In this document: positions 1 to 9,284 of the stretch, one piece after another | How positions within the stretch are numbered: position 1 is the stretch's first letter | Layout of the letters: each line of letters begins with the position of its first letter | Source of the DNA: CAXXOK01 sp963674895 | GTDB taxonomy: Bacteria; Bacillota; Clostridia; Christensenellales; Aristaeellaceae | Length of the DNA stretch: 64,000 nt | Reading direction: 5' to 3' | NCBI GenBank assembly: GCA_963674895.2 | Contig: CAXXCY010000001.1 | Span: 248,001-312,000 of the forward strand | The notes under the pieces: model-generated | What the model saw: only the letters and a program-made list of their open reading frames with translations | Told to the model about the DNA's origin: nothing | Database searches by the model: none | Position numbers and translations under genes: made by a program

Positions 1-307
1 GAGCATATTGACGAAGAAAGCGTATATAGACCGCCATATCCACCGGTCGAGTATACGCCTTGATATCACGCACACCCTCGTCCAAGGAAACGGGTAAAGG
101 ATTTTTTATTTCAAAGCTTTCAATGCTACACCGCTTGCGCCCGTTACGGATTTTCAGCTTATGATCGGCCAGCCCAATCTCTCCAGGCCAGAGCAACGCA
201 ACTTCATGCCCCTGTTCCTGTTGGGTCAGCATCAAATCTATACAATACTTGATGAGGCCACCTGTTCGATACGGTGGGAATCCTAACGAGTAATGCAGTA
301 TCCTCAT
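1..307 (-). CDS. Glycosyltransferase family 4, N-terminal part (cut by window edge)
   Basis: Reading the minus strand from an ATG at 307 gives 102 codons that run out of the window without a stop. The product starts MRILHYSLGFPPYRTGGLIK, the usual opening of GT-B glycosyltransferases: a beta strand followed by a glycine-rich loop of the PxxxGG type that contacts the acceptor or donor. It therefore probably adds a sugar to a lipid-linked polysaccharide intermediate at the cytoplasmic face. The start overlaps the stop of the upstream glycosyltransferase gene by ATGA (304-307), so the two should be translationally coupled. The C-terminal nucleotide-sugar-binding half is outside the window, so donor and linkage cannot be judged. 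Confidence 0.8.
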   Translation of the reverse strand, partial: MRILHYSLGFPPYRTGGLIKYCIDLMLTQQEQGHEVALLWPGEIGLADHKLKIRNGRKRCSIESFEIKNPLPVSLDEGVRDIKAYTRPVDMAVYIRFLRQYA

Positions 308-1488
308 CGGAATTGATTTTCCCTCCCTTGGAATCTATCAAAAAAGATTTCCAGGTACCTGTCGCTAATGTATTTCCAGTTGTATTGCTCTGTGATTTTC
401 TTTCTTGCCAGAATACCCATATTACTCATCATTTCTTCTGTTATAGCTTCAGCTCTGCAAAGTAATCTACTTAAATCACCGTGATCCTTTTTCCAATACA
501 GCGCACTATCCTCCGCACACTCACGGTTAAACCCGACGTCAAACAGGAGATTAATTTGGGTGCTCCCTAATGATTCCAGCAGGCTGGGATTCGTTCCCCC
601 AACCTCATGTCCATGGATATATCCGTATGCGTTTTCACGGATTTTCATCAGCAGCTCTTGCTCGTACACTGTGCCAACAAATTTGATGCGGGCATCGTTT
701 TCATATCTGAGCCTTTTTTTAAGCATTCTCTGCAGCTTATTATTCGTGTTCGTTATGATGGCTAGGTCCTTGTCGACGTTTGATTGCATAAACTCCCGGA
801 TGATTGTTTCAAAATTATTCTCGGGAACAAAACGACCCACCACAAGATAGTATTTTTTAATCTGCAGGCCATATTCGGCGTACCAAGACAGGAGATTTTG
901 ATCGTCTTCAGCCAACTTGCTTTTTCTTGCATCCGTTCCATATGCGACGTATATGGTTTGAGGTCTATATTGAGCATAACTTTTTTGAATATATCTTTCA
1001 ATATTTCTACTGTCGCATATCACCAGATCACTATGCTTCACCATCAAACGTTCCGAGTATTTCCAATACATTTTTACAGGCAGCGGCCATTTTCCGCGGA
1101 GCCATTCGTGCCCGTCCGGATTGATAAACAGCTTGCCGCCGGCTTTATGTATCTTCCGGTGAAAGCCGCGGGCAAACGGGCCGATCCGGCAGGCTAGAAT
1201 ATACAGAATCGGATGCTCGATATGATGTTCCCTGATATAATCACAACAGTATCGAAGGGCCGCTATATCATAATAGATAGCCTGTGCTGAACCGAGATTA
1301 GGTACCCTGATTACAAAACAATGCGCGTTGTGATATCGAAACTCGCCCCTCTGTTTCCCCTTGCAGGCAATGTGGTATCGAATCTCATGGTTATCCTGAT
1401 GATACTGCGTCAATTTGTCCAGAAACGTTTCAAAACCGCCGTATTTCCCGGGAATTCCTTTTGATCCGACGATAAAAACATGCTGCAT
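304..1488 (-). CDS. DUF1972-type glycosyltransferase (Cps2T-like, putative rhamnosyltransferase)
   Basis: A 394-residue GT-B glycosyltransferase. The N-terminus GSKGIPGKYGGFETF (residues 8-22) and NPDGHEW (about 123-129) are typical of the DUF1972 family, whose studied member Cps2T is a beta-1,4-L-rhamnosyltransferase of pneumococcal capsule synthesis. A glycosyltransferase group 1 domain follows, with a GHEVGGTNPSLLE segment for nucleotide-sugar binding. The ATG at 1488 has an AGAGGA ribosome binding site and lies 3 nt after the rmlC stop. Genes for dTDP-rhamnose synthesis directly upstream support a rhamnose donor, but that assignment is inference from family and context. The gene is noticeably richer in A/T than genes further right in the window. 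Confidence 0.85.
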   Translation of the reverse strand: MQHVFIVGSKGIPGKYGGFETFLDKLTQYHQDNHEIRYHIACKGKQRGEFRYHNAHCFVIRVPNLGSAQAIYYDIAALRYCCDYIREHHIEHPILYILACRIGPFARGFHRKIHKAGGKLFINPDGHEWLRGKWPLPVKMYWKYSERLMVKHSDLVICDSRNIERYIQKSYAQYRPQTIYVAYGTDARKSKLAEDDQNLLSWYAEYGLQIKKYYLVVGRFVPENNFETIIREFMQSNVDKDLAIITNTNNKLQRMLKKRLRYENDARIKFVGTVYEQELLMKIRENAYGYIHGHEVGGTNPSLLESLGSTQINLLFDVGFNRECAEDSALYWKKDHGDLSRLLCRAEAITEEMMSNMGILARKKITEQYNWKYISDRYLEIFFDRFQGRENQFR

Positions 1489-1491
1489 TTC

Positions 1492-2097
1492 TTATCCTCT
1501 TCGAAACGTATGCTTGATACCCTGCCACTTCTGGTCCTTCTGGGAAATCGTAAGTGCCGTTCCTTCTTGAAATACGTATCCCTCCGCAGAGGCCGAACCT
1601 TTATATACGCCGGATACCTGCGGCCACTCAATCCCGATTTCGGGATCATTCCAAGCGATCCCCCCTTCGTCGTCAGGACTGTAAAATTCAGAGCATTTAT
1701 AGCTTAACTCGGCAACGTCGCTAAGCACAAGAAACCCGTGCGCAAAGCCTTCGGGGATATAGAGCTGCTTCATACTGTCGCTCGTCAATTCAATTCCGAA
1801 CCACTTCCCAAAGGTTTTACTATTGCCCCGAATGTCCACGACAACATCAAAAACCCGCCCGCTGACAACGCGGACAAGCTTGCCCTGCGGATGGATTATT
1901 TGAAAATGCAACCCGCGTAAGGTGCCTTTGACAGACATGCTTTGATTATCCTGAACGAAATCGTCTTTAAAACCATGATTCTCGTAGTCCCTCCTGTTGT
2001 AGGTTTCCACGAAATAGCCCCTGCTATCCCGGTAAACTTTCGGCTCAATGATGCAAGGTCCTTCGATCGGGCATTTTGTTACGTTAATTTGTCCCAT
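1492..2097 (-). CDS. rmlC: dTDP-4-dehydrorhamnose 3,5-epimerase
   Basis: Epimerises dTDP-4-keto-6-deoxyglucose at C3 and C5 on the way to dTDP-L-rhamnose in the cytoplasm. The 201-residue cupin-fold product has LRGLHFQ with the catalytic His (about 64), VVDIR, the IPEGFAHGF strand and the ELSYKCSEFY segment carrying the catalytic Tyr (about 133), all at normal spacing; length is slightly above the usual 180-190. The start at 2097 (MGQINV) is preferred over an upstream in-frame ATG because GGAGACGGAGAA sits directly before it and the product then begins like the family. It overlaps nothing but lies 22 nt downstream of the rmlD stop. No rmlA or rmlB is in the window; they may lie beyond the left edge or elsewhere. 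Confidence 0.93.
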   Translation of the reverse strand: MGQINVTKCPIEGPCIIEPKVYRDSRGYFVETYNRRDYENHGFKDDFVQDNQSMSVKGTLRGLHFQIIHPQGKLVRVVSGRVFDVVVDIRGNSKTFGKWFGIELTSDSMKQLYIPEGFAHGFLVLSDVAELSYKCSEFYSPDDEGGIAWNDPEIGIEWPQVSGVYKGSASAEGYVFQEGTALTISQKDQKWQGIKHTFRRG

Positions 2098-2119
2098 TTC
2101 TCCGTCTCCACTATTTAAT

Positions 2120-3037
2120 CTACTGTGTTTGAATCTCATACAGGTATCGGCTCAGCGCATCCTGCCATGCGGGAAGTGGCACAAAACCAGATTGCGCCAG
2201 TTTGCTCTTGTCCAGCCGGCTGTTGTACGGGCGGACCGCCTTGGATAACCCGTATTCCGCCGTGCTTACGGGAATGACTTTCGTTGCGTAACCGGCCTGC
2301 CGGAATATCTCGCAGGCGAATTCGTACCACGAAATGAACCCGCCCTCATTCGTCGCGTGATAATAACCGTATTGTTCGGTTTGGATCATATCCGCCAGCA
2401 AGCTGGCCAAATCACGCGAGTAGGTCGGCGTTCCAACCTGATCGCTTACCACGCGTACCGTGTCGTGGGTTTTGCCGATGTTCAGCATTGTTTTAACGAA
2501 ATTCTTTCCGTTGGCTCCAAACACCCATGCAGTACGCACGATGAAATATCTTTCTAACATTTCCGCCACGGCCAGCTCGCCTTCCAGCTTCGTTCGGCCG
2601 TATGTATTCAGGGGCTTATATTCCTTACAATCCGGTTTCCAGGGCTCTGTCCCCTGGCCGTCAAACACATAGTCGGTGCTGATATAGAGCATTTTGCAGC
2701 CATGTTTCCTGCAGGCGGCGGCAATGTTGCGTGTACCGCCGGCGTTGACAGCGCGGACTGTCGGGGCCTGGTTTTCGTCTTCCGCCCCATCCACGTCTGT
2801 CCATGCGGCGCAGTGAACCACAGTGTCGGGTTTGACTTCGTCAAAAACCATGTCCACATTGCCCGCATCGGTAATATCCATCCCGGCAAAGGGCATCACG
2901 GCAACATTAGAAGTCCCTTTGCTCCTATTGCTTGCTTCGGTTATATCGCTACCAATGCCGTATATGCCGCGCTTTGCCAGCTCGCACATTGCATCGTGCC
3001 CTAGCTGGCCGGTAGCTCCTGTTACAAGTACTTTCAC
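2120..3037 (-). CDS. rmlD: dTDP-4-dehydrorhamnose reductase
   Basis: Last step of dTDP-L-rhamnose synthesis, reduction of the C4 keto group with NAD(P)H. The 305-residue product is an extended short-chain dehydrogenase: Rossmann glycine motif GATGQLGHD (7-15), YISTDYVFDG (118-127) and the catalytic YGRTK (Y146, K150). Length is normal for RmlD. It begins with GTG at 3037, behind AGGAGAA. It is followed by rmlC and two glycosyltransferases on the same strand, so rhamnose is very probably a component of the surface polysaccharide made here. Confidence 0.95.
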   Translation of the reverse strand: MKVLVTGATGQLGHDAMCELAKRGIYGIGSDITEASNRSKGTSNVAVMPFAGMDITDAGNVDMVFDEVKPDTVVHCAAWTDVDGAEDENQAPTVRAVNAGGTRNIAAACRKHGCKMLYISTDYVFDGQGTEPWKPDCKEYKPLNTYGRTKLEGELAVAEMLERYFIVRTAWVFGANGKNFVKTMLNIGKTHDTVRVVSDQVGTPTYSRDLASLLADMIQTEQYGYYHATNEGGFISWYEFACEIFRQAGYATKVIPVSTAEYGLSKAVRPYNSRLDKSKLAQSGFVPLPAWQDALSRYLYEIQTQ

Positions 3038-3110
3038 AATTGGTTCTTCTCCTAAAATTCTGCATATTGCCTTAACATCATTCCGAGTTATATATCAACG
3101 CAAAACCCGT

Positions 3111-4529
3111 TTACTCCGCACCCTTTCCCCGCACAACGGCGACGATCGTTTTCAGGATCAGCTTGATGTCCAGATACGTCGACCATTCCTGAATATACTG
3201 CAGGTCCATCTTCATCACATCGTCGAAATCCTTCACGTCGTTGCGGCCGCTTACCTGCCAGATGCCGGTAAGGCCGGGGCGGAAGCTTAAGCGCTTCTTC
3301 TGCGCGCCGGTATATTGCTGATATTCCTCCAGCGTCGGCGGGCGGGTTCCCACCAGGCTCATATCCCCCTTGAGCACATTGAAAAACTGCGGGATCTCGT
3401 CCAGGCTTGTTTTCCGGATAAACCTGCCCACGCGCGTGATGCGGGGATCGTTTTTCAGCTTGAACAGGGGGCCGCTCATTTCGTTCTGATCCATCAGCGC
3501 CGCTTTTTTGTCCTCCGCGTCGGCGTACATGCTTCGGAATTTCAGCATCGTGAAGACCCGGCCGTTGCGCCCCACCCTCTTTTGCCTGAAAAGCAGCGGC
3601 CCGGGAGACTCTATCCATATCGCGGGGGCCAGGAACAGCCCGGCGATAACCGTGAACACCGCGCCGACCAGGCCGCCCAATATATCCTCGATGCGTTTGA
3701 AAGCGATCTCCAGATAATCATATTCGCGGTTTGCCAGGGATATCACATAGGAATCGGCGAAGTTCGTAAGCTTGGAAACGTGCGGCAAATCATCCGCGGG
3801 GAACCGCTTTTCCAGGCTCAGGACCGCGCCCGTCTCCGTGATCTGGCCCAGCAGCGCCTGCACCGCATCCGTTTGGTACCGGGTCTCCGATATGGAGATC
3901 AGCACCTCGTCCACCGTGTTCTTGACGATATACTCCATATAGTCAGTCTGCAATTCCATGACCGGAATTCCGTATAGCTGCGCGGGATCGACGGCCTTAC
4001 CGTCCAATACGATGATGCCGATCGCCCGGTCCCTCCAATCGCTGTTTTGGATACTGCGGCACGTAGCGGCGGCGTTGTCGGCGTCCGCAATGACCAGCAG
4101 TTTCCATCCCTGTTTCCCCTTGGCGCGCCGTTTCTGGACTGCTTTGATGAAAACATGGCATGCGTACGTCAGCACGGCGCCGACGAAAGCGAAGTACAGC
4201 AGCGTCAGGCGGGACAGCGCAAAATTATTTTTAGTTGAAAACGAGTACAAGGATAAAAACAGGAGAATCAAAAACGAGAAAATAAAAACCCGCTGTAATT
4301 CGAGAAAATAACCGCGCTTGAAAAAATCCCGGTACATATGGCTGAACGTAAAGGCAACGCAGCTGGAAATTACCACCATGGGCACGATCTCGATCAGGTT
4401 GATCGTAAGAAAAAACAACCGGATGGACCCGTATCGCAATATCCCTGCGATGAGAATCGCGACGAGCGAAATCAGGCTGTCCACGATCATCAATGCAATT
4501 TGAAGCCATTTGTGCTGGTTTTTGTACAT
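3111..4529 (-). CDS. Polyprenyl-phosphate sugar-1-phosphate transferase (polysaccharide initiation)
   Basis: Initiates a repeat unit by moving a sugar-1-phosphate (usually glucose or galactose) from UDP-sugar to undecaprenyl phosphate. The 472-residue product has the WbaP/WcaJ/CpsE layout: about four membrane helices in residues 10-125, a soluble CoA-binding-like domain (about 140-260), one further membrane-inserted helix (about 280-305), and a C-terminal bacterial sugar transferase domain with LKFRSM, the RKTSLDEIPQFFNVLKGDMS block, GTRPP and RPGLTGIWQVSGR. The catalytic D-E pair in TSLDE is intact. It is the first gene of the minus-strand polysaccharide operon and has a predicted promoter about 380 nt upstream. 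Its sugar specificity cannot be told from sequence. Confidence 0.93.
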   Translation of the reverse strand: MYKNQHKWLQIALMIVDSLISLVAILIAGILRYGSIRLFFLTINLIEIVPMVVISSCVAFTFSHMYRDFFKRGYFLELQRVFIFSFLILLFLSLYSFSTKNNFALSRLTLLYFAFVGAVLTYACHVFIKAVQKRRAKGKQGWKLLVIADADNAAATCRSIQNSDWRDRAIGIIVLDGKAVDPAQLYGIPVMELQTDYMEYIVKNTVDEVLISISETRYQTDAVQALLGQITETGAVLSLEKRFPADDLPHVSKLTNFADSYVISLANREYDYLEIAFKRIEDILGGLVGAVFTVIAGLFLAPAIWIESPGPLLFRQKRVGRNGRVFTMLKFRSMYADAEDKKAALMDQNEMSGPLFKLKNDPRITRVGRFIRKTSLDEIPQFFNVLKGDMSLVGTRPPTLEEYQQYTGAQKKRLSFRPGLTGIWQVSGRNDVKDFDDVMKMDLQYIQEWSTYLDIKLILKTIVAVVRGKGAE

Positions 4530-4909
4530 GTGCCCGCCTCTTCATCGCCGATGGAAGTTGCCGTTATCCCTGGTTCGCGGCCGGGAGATGCGCCGTTGGT
4601 CCGGTTTCGCCGCTTCTCCTCCATCCCGGAGCTCACCGGAACGCACCCGTAGGCTGTATCGCACGGGATTTTGCGTCTGGCCTGCTTGGCGCCGCCTTCC
4701 GAAGCATTGTCTGGCAACAGGTTTCAACAACGACGGCGAGATCTCCCTCCGTCGAAAATCAATCGGAGTTCGATTTCACGTTTGTTAACAACTGCTTTCG
4801 GCAGCCATTGTCCGGCAAAACGCTTCCTCCGCGCATGCCGCCTTCCTCATGAAATGCCTTGCCGCGCTTTACGTATTACAAATCGTCAATCATTCGGTGC
4901 GACAAGACT
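4530..4909 (-). other. Long untranslated leader of the polysaccharide operon
   Basis: About 380 bases between the predicted promoter and the first gene. Short frames exist (one of 75 codons ending inside the next gene), but none has family-like sequence or a convincing ribosome binding site. Long leaders are common sites of antitermination or attenuation in capsule operons. I see no JUMPstart/ops motif and no clear terminator hairpin. Confidence 0.4.
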
Positions 4910-4939
4910 ATTATATAGTAAAACAATCGTAATATTCAA
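4910..4939 (-). promoter_or_regulatory. Predicted sigma-A promoter of the polysaccharide operon
   Basis: On the minus strand, TTGAAT (4934-4939) and a perfect TATAAT (4910-4915) are 18 bases apart, in an A/T-rich patch. Transcription would start near 4903 and run toward the sugar transferase gene. From 4940 to 5173 (downstream of the galactosidase gene) I see no gene and no clear terminator. Confidence 0.6.
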
Positions 4940-5173
4940 GTCGTCCATACGGTTCATGGCTCAGTATCCCAGAGTTTCTGGAAATTATTTCTGGGCGCCA
5001 CAAAAAATAGCCCTATGCGGCGCTGTCGTTGCAGCAGGCGGAACAAGGAATGAATATTCAAGGAAACGGCATTCGGATCATCAGCCGCTGGTTTGCCGAT
5101 TGCGATTGAACAAGACGTATGGCATACGAAAGAATAGCGCGGCGGCGGCCTGCGTTCAAACAGCCTATGAAGT

Positions 5174-7588
5174 TTACGGCGTGCCTTTTGCCACGGCGCG
5201 CAGGGCGCAGGTTACGGGCTCCAATCCTTGCGCGGTACATGTGAGGGCAAATTCACCCGGCTGCCCGGGCGCGCGGAGCACGCCGTAAGCCAGGCCGCGG
5301 TAGGTGGAGCGGGCGGTGGATTTGGGCAGCGTATGATCGGCGGGATTGCCGTTGTCCATACCCAAAAGCGTGCCGCCCGAGAGCGTGGCACGGATATCGG
5401 TATCAGCATCCGGAACGACGGTTCCGTTGATATCCAGCAGCGCGATTTCAAACTGGCACACGGAGCGTCCGTCGGCGGGAAGCGTATCCTGGTCCGGTGT
5501 TACCCGCAGTCTGGCGGGTTTGCCCGCGTGTCTCACAGTTTTTCGGATGATCTCGTTACCCGCGTTGTCCCTCCCGACGGCGACAAGCTCGCCTTGCGTG
5601 TAGGGCACGTCCCAGTTCAGGTGCAAATCGCTCGTGGTAACCGGCGCAAGCGGGCGGTCGAAATGCGCCCAGCGTTCCGTCATGCCCTGCATGGGAAACT
5701 CGTATGCCTTTACGCCGTAGCTTTTACCGTCCGCGAACAGCTCCACGGAAAAGCAGTTGGTATAGCAGATTACGGGGCGCACCGAACCGATGGGCAGGTC
5801 CAGGTTCAGGTGCGGGAAGAGGTAGAGCACGGGCTCGTCCCTGCGCCAAACGGAGCGGTAGAAATAATACCCGTCCTTTTCAAAACCGCAGGTATCCAGC
5901 ACTCCGGCGGACGCGCCCTTGTCCGGCCAGAAGCACTCGCCCAGGTAATCCACGCCCGTCCACATGAAGCTGCCGGTCATGTATGGATGCACACGCAGGT
6001 ATTTCCAAAGCTTTTCGGCTTTCAGCATTTTGGAATAGTACGGCGTGGGCCCCCATACGCTTTCCTCCGGATTCAGGCGGTAATCGCCCCGCCGGCCGTT
6101 CACCGCCACGTCCTCCGTGCCCAGCAGAAGCCAGTCCGGGTGTTCGAGTTTTTCTTCGTCGAAAAACGTCTCGGTGCGCTCGCGCCAGCGGTCGGCGTAG
6201 TTCACGCCGACGATGTCCAGCTCCTCCAGGAACTCCTCCCCCGCCGCCGCGGGCTCGGCCTTTACTTGATCGCAGCCCTGGGTTACGGGGCGGGTTGGGT
6301 CCAGCGTACGGCAGACGGCCGCCAGTTGCCGCGCAATCCGGTGTCCGCCGCCGATAACCTGTTCCCCGACCTCGTTGCCGATGGACCACAGCACGACCGA
6401 GGGGTGGTTGCGGTCCCTGCGGACCATCGCCTCCATGTCCTGCCGCCAGCAATCGCCGAAGTACTCGGAGTATCCGCGGCTTTCGTGCGTGTTGGAACCC
6501 AGCTCCTTGCCCTTCATCGCCCGCCACTCGTCGAATGCTTCGACAAGCACAGCAAATCCCAGCTCATCCGTCAGCTCCAGCAGCGCGGGATCGGGCGGAT
6601 TATGCGCGCAGCGGACGGCGTTTGCGCCCATAGCCTTGAGTTTCAAAAGCCTCCTCCGCCAGATCTCCGGCGGCACCGCCGCGCCGACGCACCCGCCGTC
6701 GTGGTGCAGGCACACGCCCCGCAGGATCACCTTGCGCCCATTTAGCAGGAAGCCCTGCCGCGCGTTGAATTCAACCTGCCGGATACCAAACCGCGTTTCC
6801 ACGGTATCCGCCGGCGTGTCCCCCTGCAGGATTTCGGATTTTGCGGTATACAGCACAGGCGTGTCAACATCCCAAAGACATGGGTTCGGCACGGTAAACG
6901 TCTGTCTGAGGACGGTATCATCCGTATGCGGGAGAAAAGCCTGATGCGCCGCAATCCGCTTTCCGTCCGCATCCAGGATTTCAGTTTGCAGCTTCGCGTT
7001 GCGCCACGCCGCGCCAAACACGCGCGTTTCCACACGGACCTCCGCCATCTCCGGCGTGACCGACGGCGTAGTAATGTACGTGCCCCACGTCGCGATATGC
7101 AGAGCATGCGTTTTGCACAGGTACACGCCGCGGGTGATGCCGCTGCCGGTGTACCAGCGGGAGTTCGGCTGACGGGAGTTGTCCACGCGCACCATCAGCT
7201 CGTTGCCCTCAGCCTTCACCAAATCGGTCATGTCAATCTCAAAGGAGGTGTATCCGTACACGTGCCCGCCGATTTCCGCGCCGTTGAGCCACAGCGTGCA
7301 GTTCATATACACGCCCTCGAAGTACAGGCTCACGCGCTCGCCCGTCTGAAACCGCGCGTCAAACCGCTTCCGGTACCAGCCGATCCCCGTGCGCGCATAT
7401 CCGCCGGAGCCGCAGCTCGGATTGCTTTCATCCACGGCATATTCCGCGGACCAGTCGTGCGGCAGCTGCACCTCCCTCCATGACGCGGCATCGGACGGCA
7501 CGGCGGCATCGTCCGTCAGGACGAACTGCCAGCCGAATCCAAAAAACTCCTGATGCCTGCACGCGTCCTTCTCAAAATAGCGTTCCAT
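5174..7588 (-). CDS. Glycoside hydrolase family 2 (beta-galactosidase-like)
   Basis: An 804-residue cytoplasmic glycosidase without a signal peptide. It has the GH2 order: a jelly-roll sugar-binding domain (LPHDWSAEY, then the VSLYFEGVYMN block), an Ig-like domain, and a TIM barrel with RGVCLHHDGG and RCAHNPPDP. The acid/base Glu lies in WSIGNEVGEQ (about residue 406) and the likely nucleophile Glu in LLGTED (about 492). C-terminal Ig-like domains (DUF4982/Big type) follow. The start at 7588 is chosen for GGGAGGTG just upstream and the typical N-terminus; an in-frame upstream extension runs back through the intergenic hairpin into the preceding gene. It is the last gene of an ABC-importer operon, so it probably splits imported beta-galactosides, though other GH2 specificities remain possible. 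Confidence 0.88.
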   Translation of the reverse strand: MERYFEKDACRHQEFFGFGWQFVLTDDAAVPSDAASWREVQLPHDWSAEYAVDESNPSCGSGGYARTGIGWYRKRFDARFQTGERVSLYFEGVYMNCTLWLNGAEIGGHVYGYTSFEIDMTDLVKAEGNELMVRVDNSRQPNSRWYTGSGITRGVYLCKTHALHIATWGTYITTPSVTPEMAEVRVETRVFGAAWRNAKLQTEILDADGKRIAAHQAFLPHTDDTVLRQTFTVPNPCLWDVDTPVLYTAKSEILQGDTPADTVETRFGIRQVEFNARQGFLLNGRKVILRGVCLHHDGGCVGAAVPPEIWRRRLLKLKAMGANAVRCAHNPPDPALLELTDELGFAVLVEAFDEWRAMKGKELGSNTHESRGYSEYFGDCWRQDMEAMVRRDRNHPSVVLWSIGNEVGEQVIGGGHRIARQLAAVCRTLDPTRPVTQGCDQVKAEPAAAGEEFLEELDIVGVNYADRWRERTETFFDEEKLEHPDWLLLGTEDVAVNGRRGDYRLNPEESVWGPTPYYSKMLKAEKLWKYLRVHPYMTGSFMWTGVDYLGECFWPDKGASAGVLDTCGFEKDGYYFYRSVWRRDEPVLYLFPHLNLDLPIGSVRPVICYTNCFSVELFADGKSYGVKAYEFPMQGMTERWAHFDRPLAPVTTSDLHLNWDVPYTQGELVAVGRDNAGNEIIRKTVRHAGKPARLRVTPDQDTLPADGRSVCQFEIALLDINGTVVPDADTDIRATLSGGTLLGMDNGNPADHTLPKSTARSTYRGLAYGVLRAPGQPGEFALTCTAQGLEPVTCALRAVAKGTP

Positions 7589-7631
7589 CGAAGCACCTCC
7601 CGTGTGTTCCCATTGCCGGAAGCGTATGCGA

Positions 7632-7660
7632 GGGTGCGGGAGCGTACCGCTCCCGCACCC
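7632..7660 (-). terminator. GC-rich hairpin between binding-protein and galactosidase genes
   Basis: A perfect 13-bp stem (7632-7644 with 7648-7660) with a 3-nt loop, between the binding-protein stop and the galactosidase ribosome binding site. On the minus strand no U-run follows, so it is more likely a 3'-end stabiliser or partial terminator that keeps binding-protein mRNA more abundant than the downstream part. Confidence 0.6.
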
Positions 7661-7683
7661 CAATGGTTGTTCCTTGTCCTGTT

Positions 7684-9228
7684 TTACTGCGCGGCGAGCC
7701 AGGCGTCGTACTGCGCATAAAACTCGTTGAGCAGTTCCTGCAAACCGGAGTCGTAGCACTTCTGGATCATCTCGTCGACGGTGGCGTCCACGTCGTCCAC
7801 AAGGCCGAGCTCTAGCATCGGCACGTAATCGTTGAGGACGCTGGACACGGCGGCCACGTAGGCTTTCACATTGCTGTCGTCAAACACGAAGGCGACCAGC
7901 GGGTTGACGACCACGCGCGCGTCCCAGCCTTCCGAGATTGCCTTCTCGCGGGGATCGGTGAACTCCTCGCGCACATTGCCGTTTTTGATAGCCCAGGAGA
8001 TGGACACGCCCAGCGGCGTGTAATCGTTGGTCTTGTCGGCAAGCCGCTTGTAATAGCCCGCCTGGTCCGCCCACTCGTAGTGCACGCCCTCGAAGCCCAG
8101 CAGCAGCGCGGTGTTGATCTCGGTGTCGAACTTGAGGATATCCAGCACCATGGCGGCGCGCTCGGGGTTCTCGGAACCGGCGGCGATCGCCATATCGTTG
8201 TTGGAATAGGCTTCGGCTTCTACAAGGTTCGCGGTGGTCAGGTCATACAGCATGCATTTTGCCGAGGGATCGCGCTCTTCCAGCGGCCGGACGTAGTTCA
8301 TCACGGACAGGTTCCACGCGATGGACGCGCCCTGGCCGGCCTCAAACGCGTCGTCGTCGGTCACGGAGTTGGTCAGCGCGCTGCGGCTCCAGGCGCCGGC
8401 GTCGGCCAAAGTCTTCATGTCCTTGGCGAAATCGCGGTACCAATCCCACTCGTAGATCAGCTTGATGTCCTCTTTCGCGGGCAGGCCGCCGTCGTAGCAG
8501 AAGAGCAGGCCGAGATAGTTGGAATCAAGCGCCAGGAACGAGTTGTACTGCTCGCGGTACACATCCCACATCTCCGCGTTGTCGGTGGCGGACGCCATGG
8601 CGTAGATGCCGCTTTCCGGCGTCTCCTTCTGGGCGATGGTCAGGAGGAAGCCCATGAAATCTTCCCAGGCAGTGAGCGGCGCGATGCCGTATTTATCCAT
8701 CAGGTCCTGCCGCACGGCCACGATCTTGCCCATGGGCTGCGCGCGGTTGGAGGGCACGGCGACGATCTCGCCGCCGATGGTCGTCTCGGCCCAGCTTGCC
8801 TTGGCCTGGTACTGGCTGGTCAGGGGCATATAGGTATCGATGAACTCCGGCGAGAGCGCGTAGAACGAGCCCTTCGCCGCTTCGGAGTTCATGAAGCACC
8901 ACGGCGCGGTGAAGATCAGGTCCGCCTGTTCGCCGCCTGCAAGCACCAGGGGGTAGAGCGTCGTGTAGTCGCTCCAGCTCATGAAGGTGACTTCCAGCTT
9001 GGTATTGAACGGCTCGAGCTTTGCGTCGATCAGGGCTTTGACGTCGCCCCAGTCCACGGGCGTATCGCCGATCAGGTACATGTTCACGGTGTAGTCCTTG
9101 GTCAGGTCGGTGCTGGAGTACAGGTCGGGGGTGGCCGTGATGGACGCGCCCATGTCCAGCTCCGCGAACGCGGCGGTCACGGACAGCGCCATGCAGCAGA
9201 CAACGAGGAATGCGAGCATTTTTTTCAT
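7684..9228 (-). CDS. Extracellular solute-binding protein of an oligosaccharide ABC importer
   Basis: A 514-residue exported protein. The N-terminus MKKMLAFLVVCCMALSVTAAFA is a signal peptide ending AFA|EL. There is no clean lipobox, so anchoring is uncertain. The rest has the periplasmic-binding fold of family 1 sugar-binding proteins, and its length and C-terminal layout resemble the LplA/DUF3502 group. The ribosome binding site GGAGGG lies just before ATG 9228. It follows two permease genes on the same strand and no ATPase is present, as is usual for this transporter class, which shares an MsmX-type ATPase encoded elsewhere. The ligand is presumably the oligosaccharide later cut by the GH2 enzyme. 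Confidence 0.85.
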   Translation of the reverse strand: MKKMLAFLVVCCMALSVTAAFAELDMGASITATPDLYSSTDLTKDYTVNMYLIGDTPVDWGDVKALIDAKLEPFNTKLEVTFMSWSDYTTLYPLVLAGGEQADLIFTAPWCFMNSEAAKGSFYALSPEFIDTYMPLTSQYQAKASWAETTIGGEIVAVPSNRAQPMGKIVAVRQDLMDKYGIAPLTAWEDFMGFLLTIAQKETPESGIYAMASATDNAEMWDVYREQYNSFLALDSNYLGLLFCYDGGLPAKEDIKLIYEWDWYRDFAKDMKTLADAGAWSRSALTNSVTDDDAFEAGQGASIAWNLSVMNYVRPLEERDPSAKCMLYDLTTANLVEAEAYSNNDMAIAAGSENPERAAMVLDILKFDTEINTALLLGFEGVHYEWADQAGYYKRLADKTNDYTPLGVSISWAIKNGNVREEFTDPREKAISEGWDARVVVNPLVAFVFDDSNVKAYVAAVSSVLNDYVPMLELGLVDDVDATVDEMIQKCYDSGLQELLNEFYAQYDAWLAAQ

Positions 9229-9284
9229 GTGTGTCCCTCCTTATGTTGTATTGTATCATGCAAAGCCTTGCGGCTTTGGTTTCC

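Noticed and set aside
4490..4717. 75-codon frame in the polysaccharide operon leader
   Set aside because: No good ribosome binding site, no recognisable sequence and it runs into the real gene.
5228..6745. 505-codon frame opposite the GH2 gene
   Set aside because: Shadow of a convincing glycosidase with intact catalytic residues.
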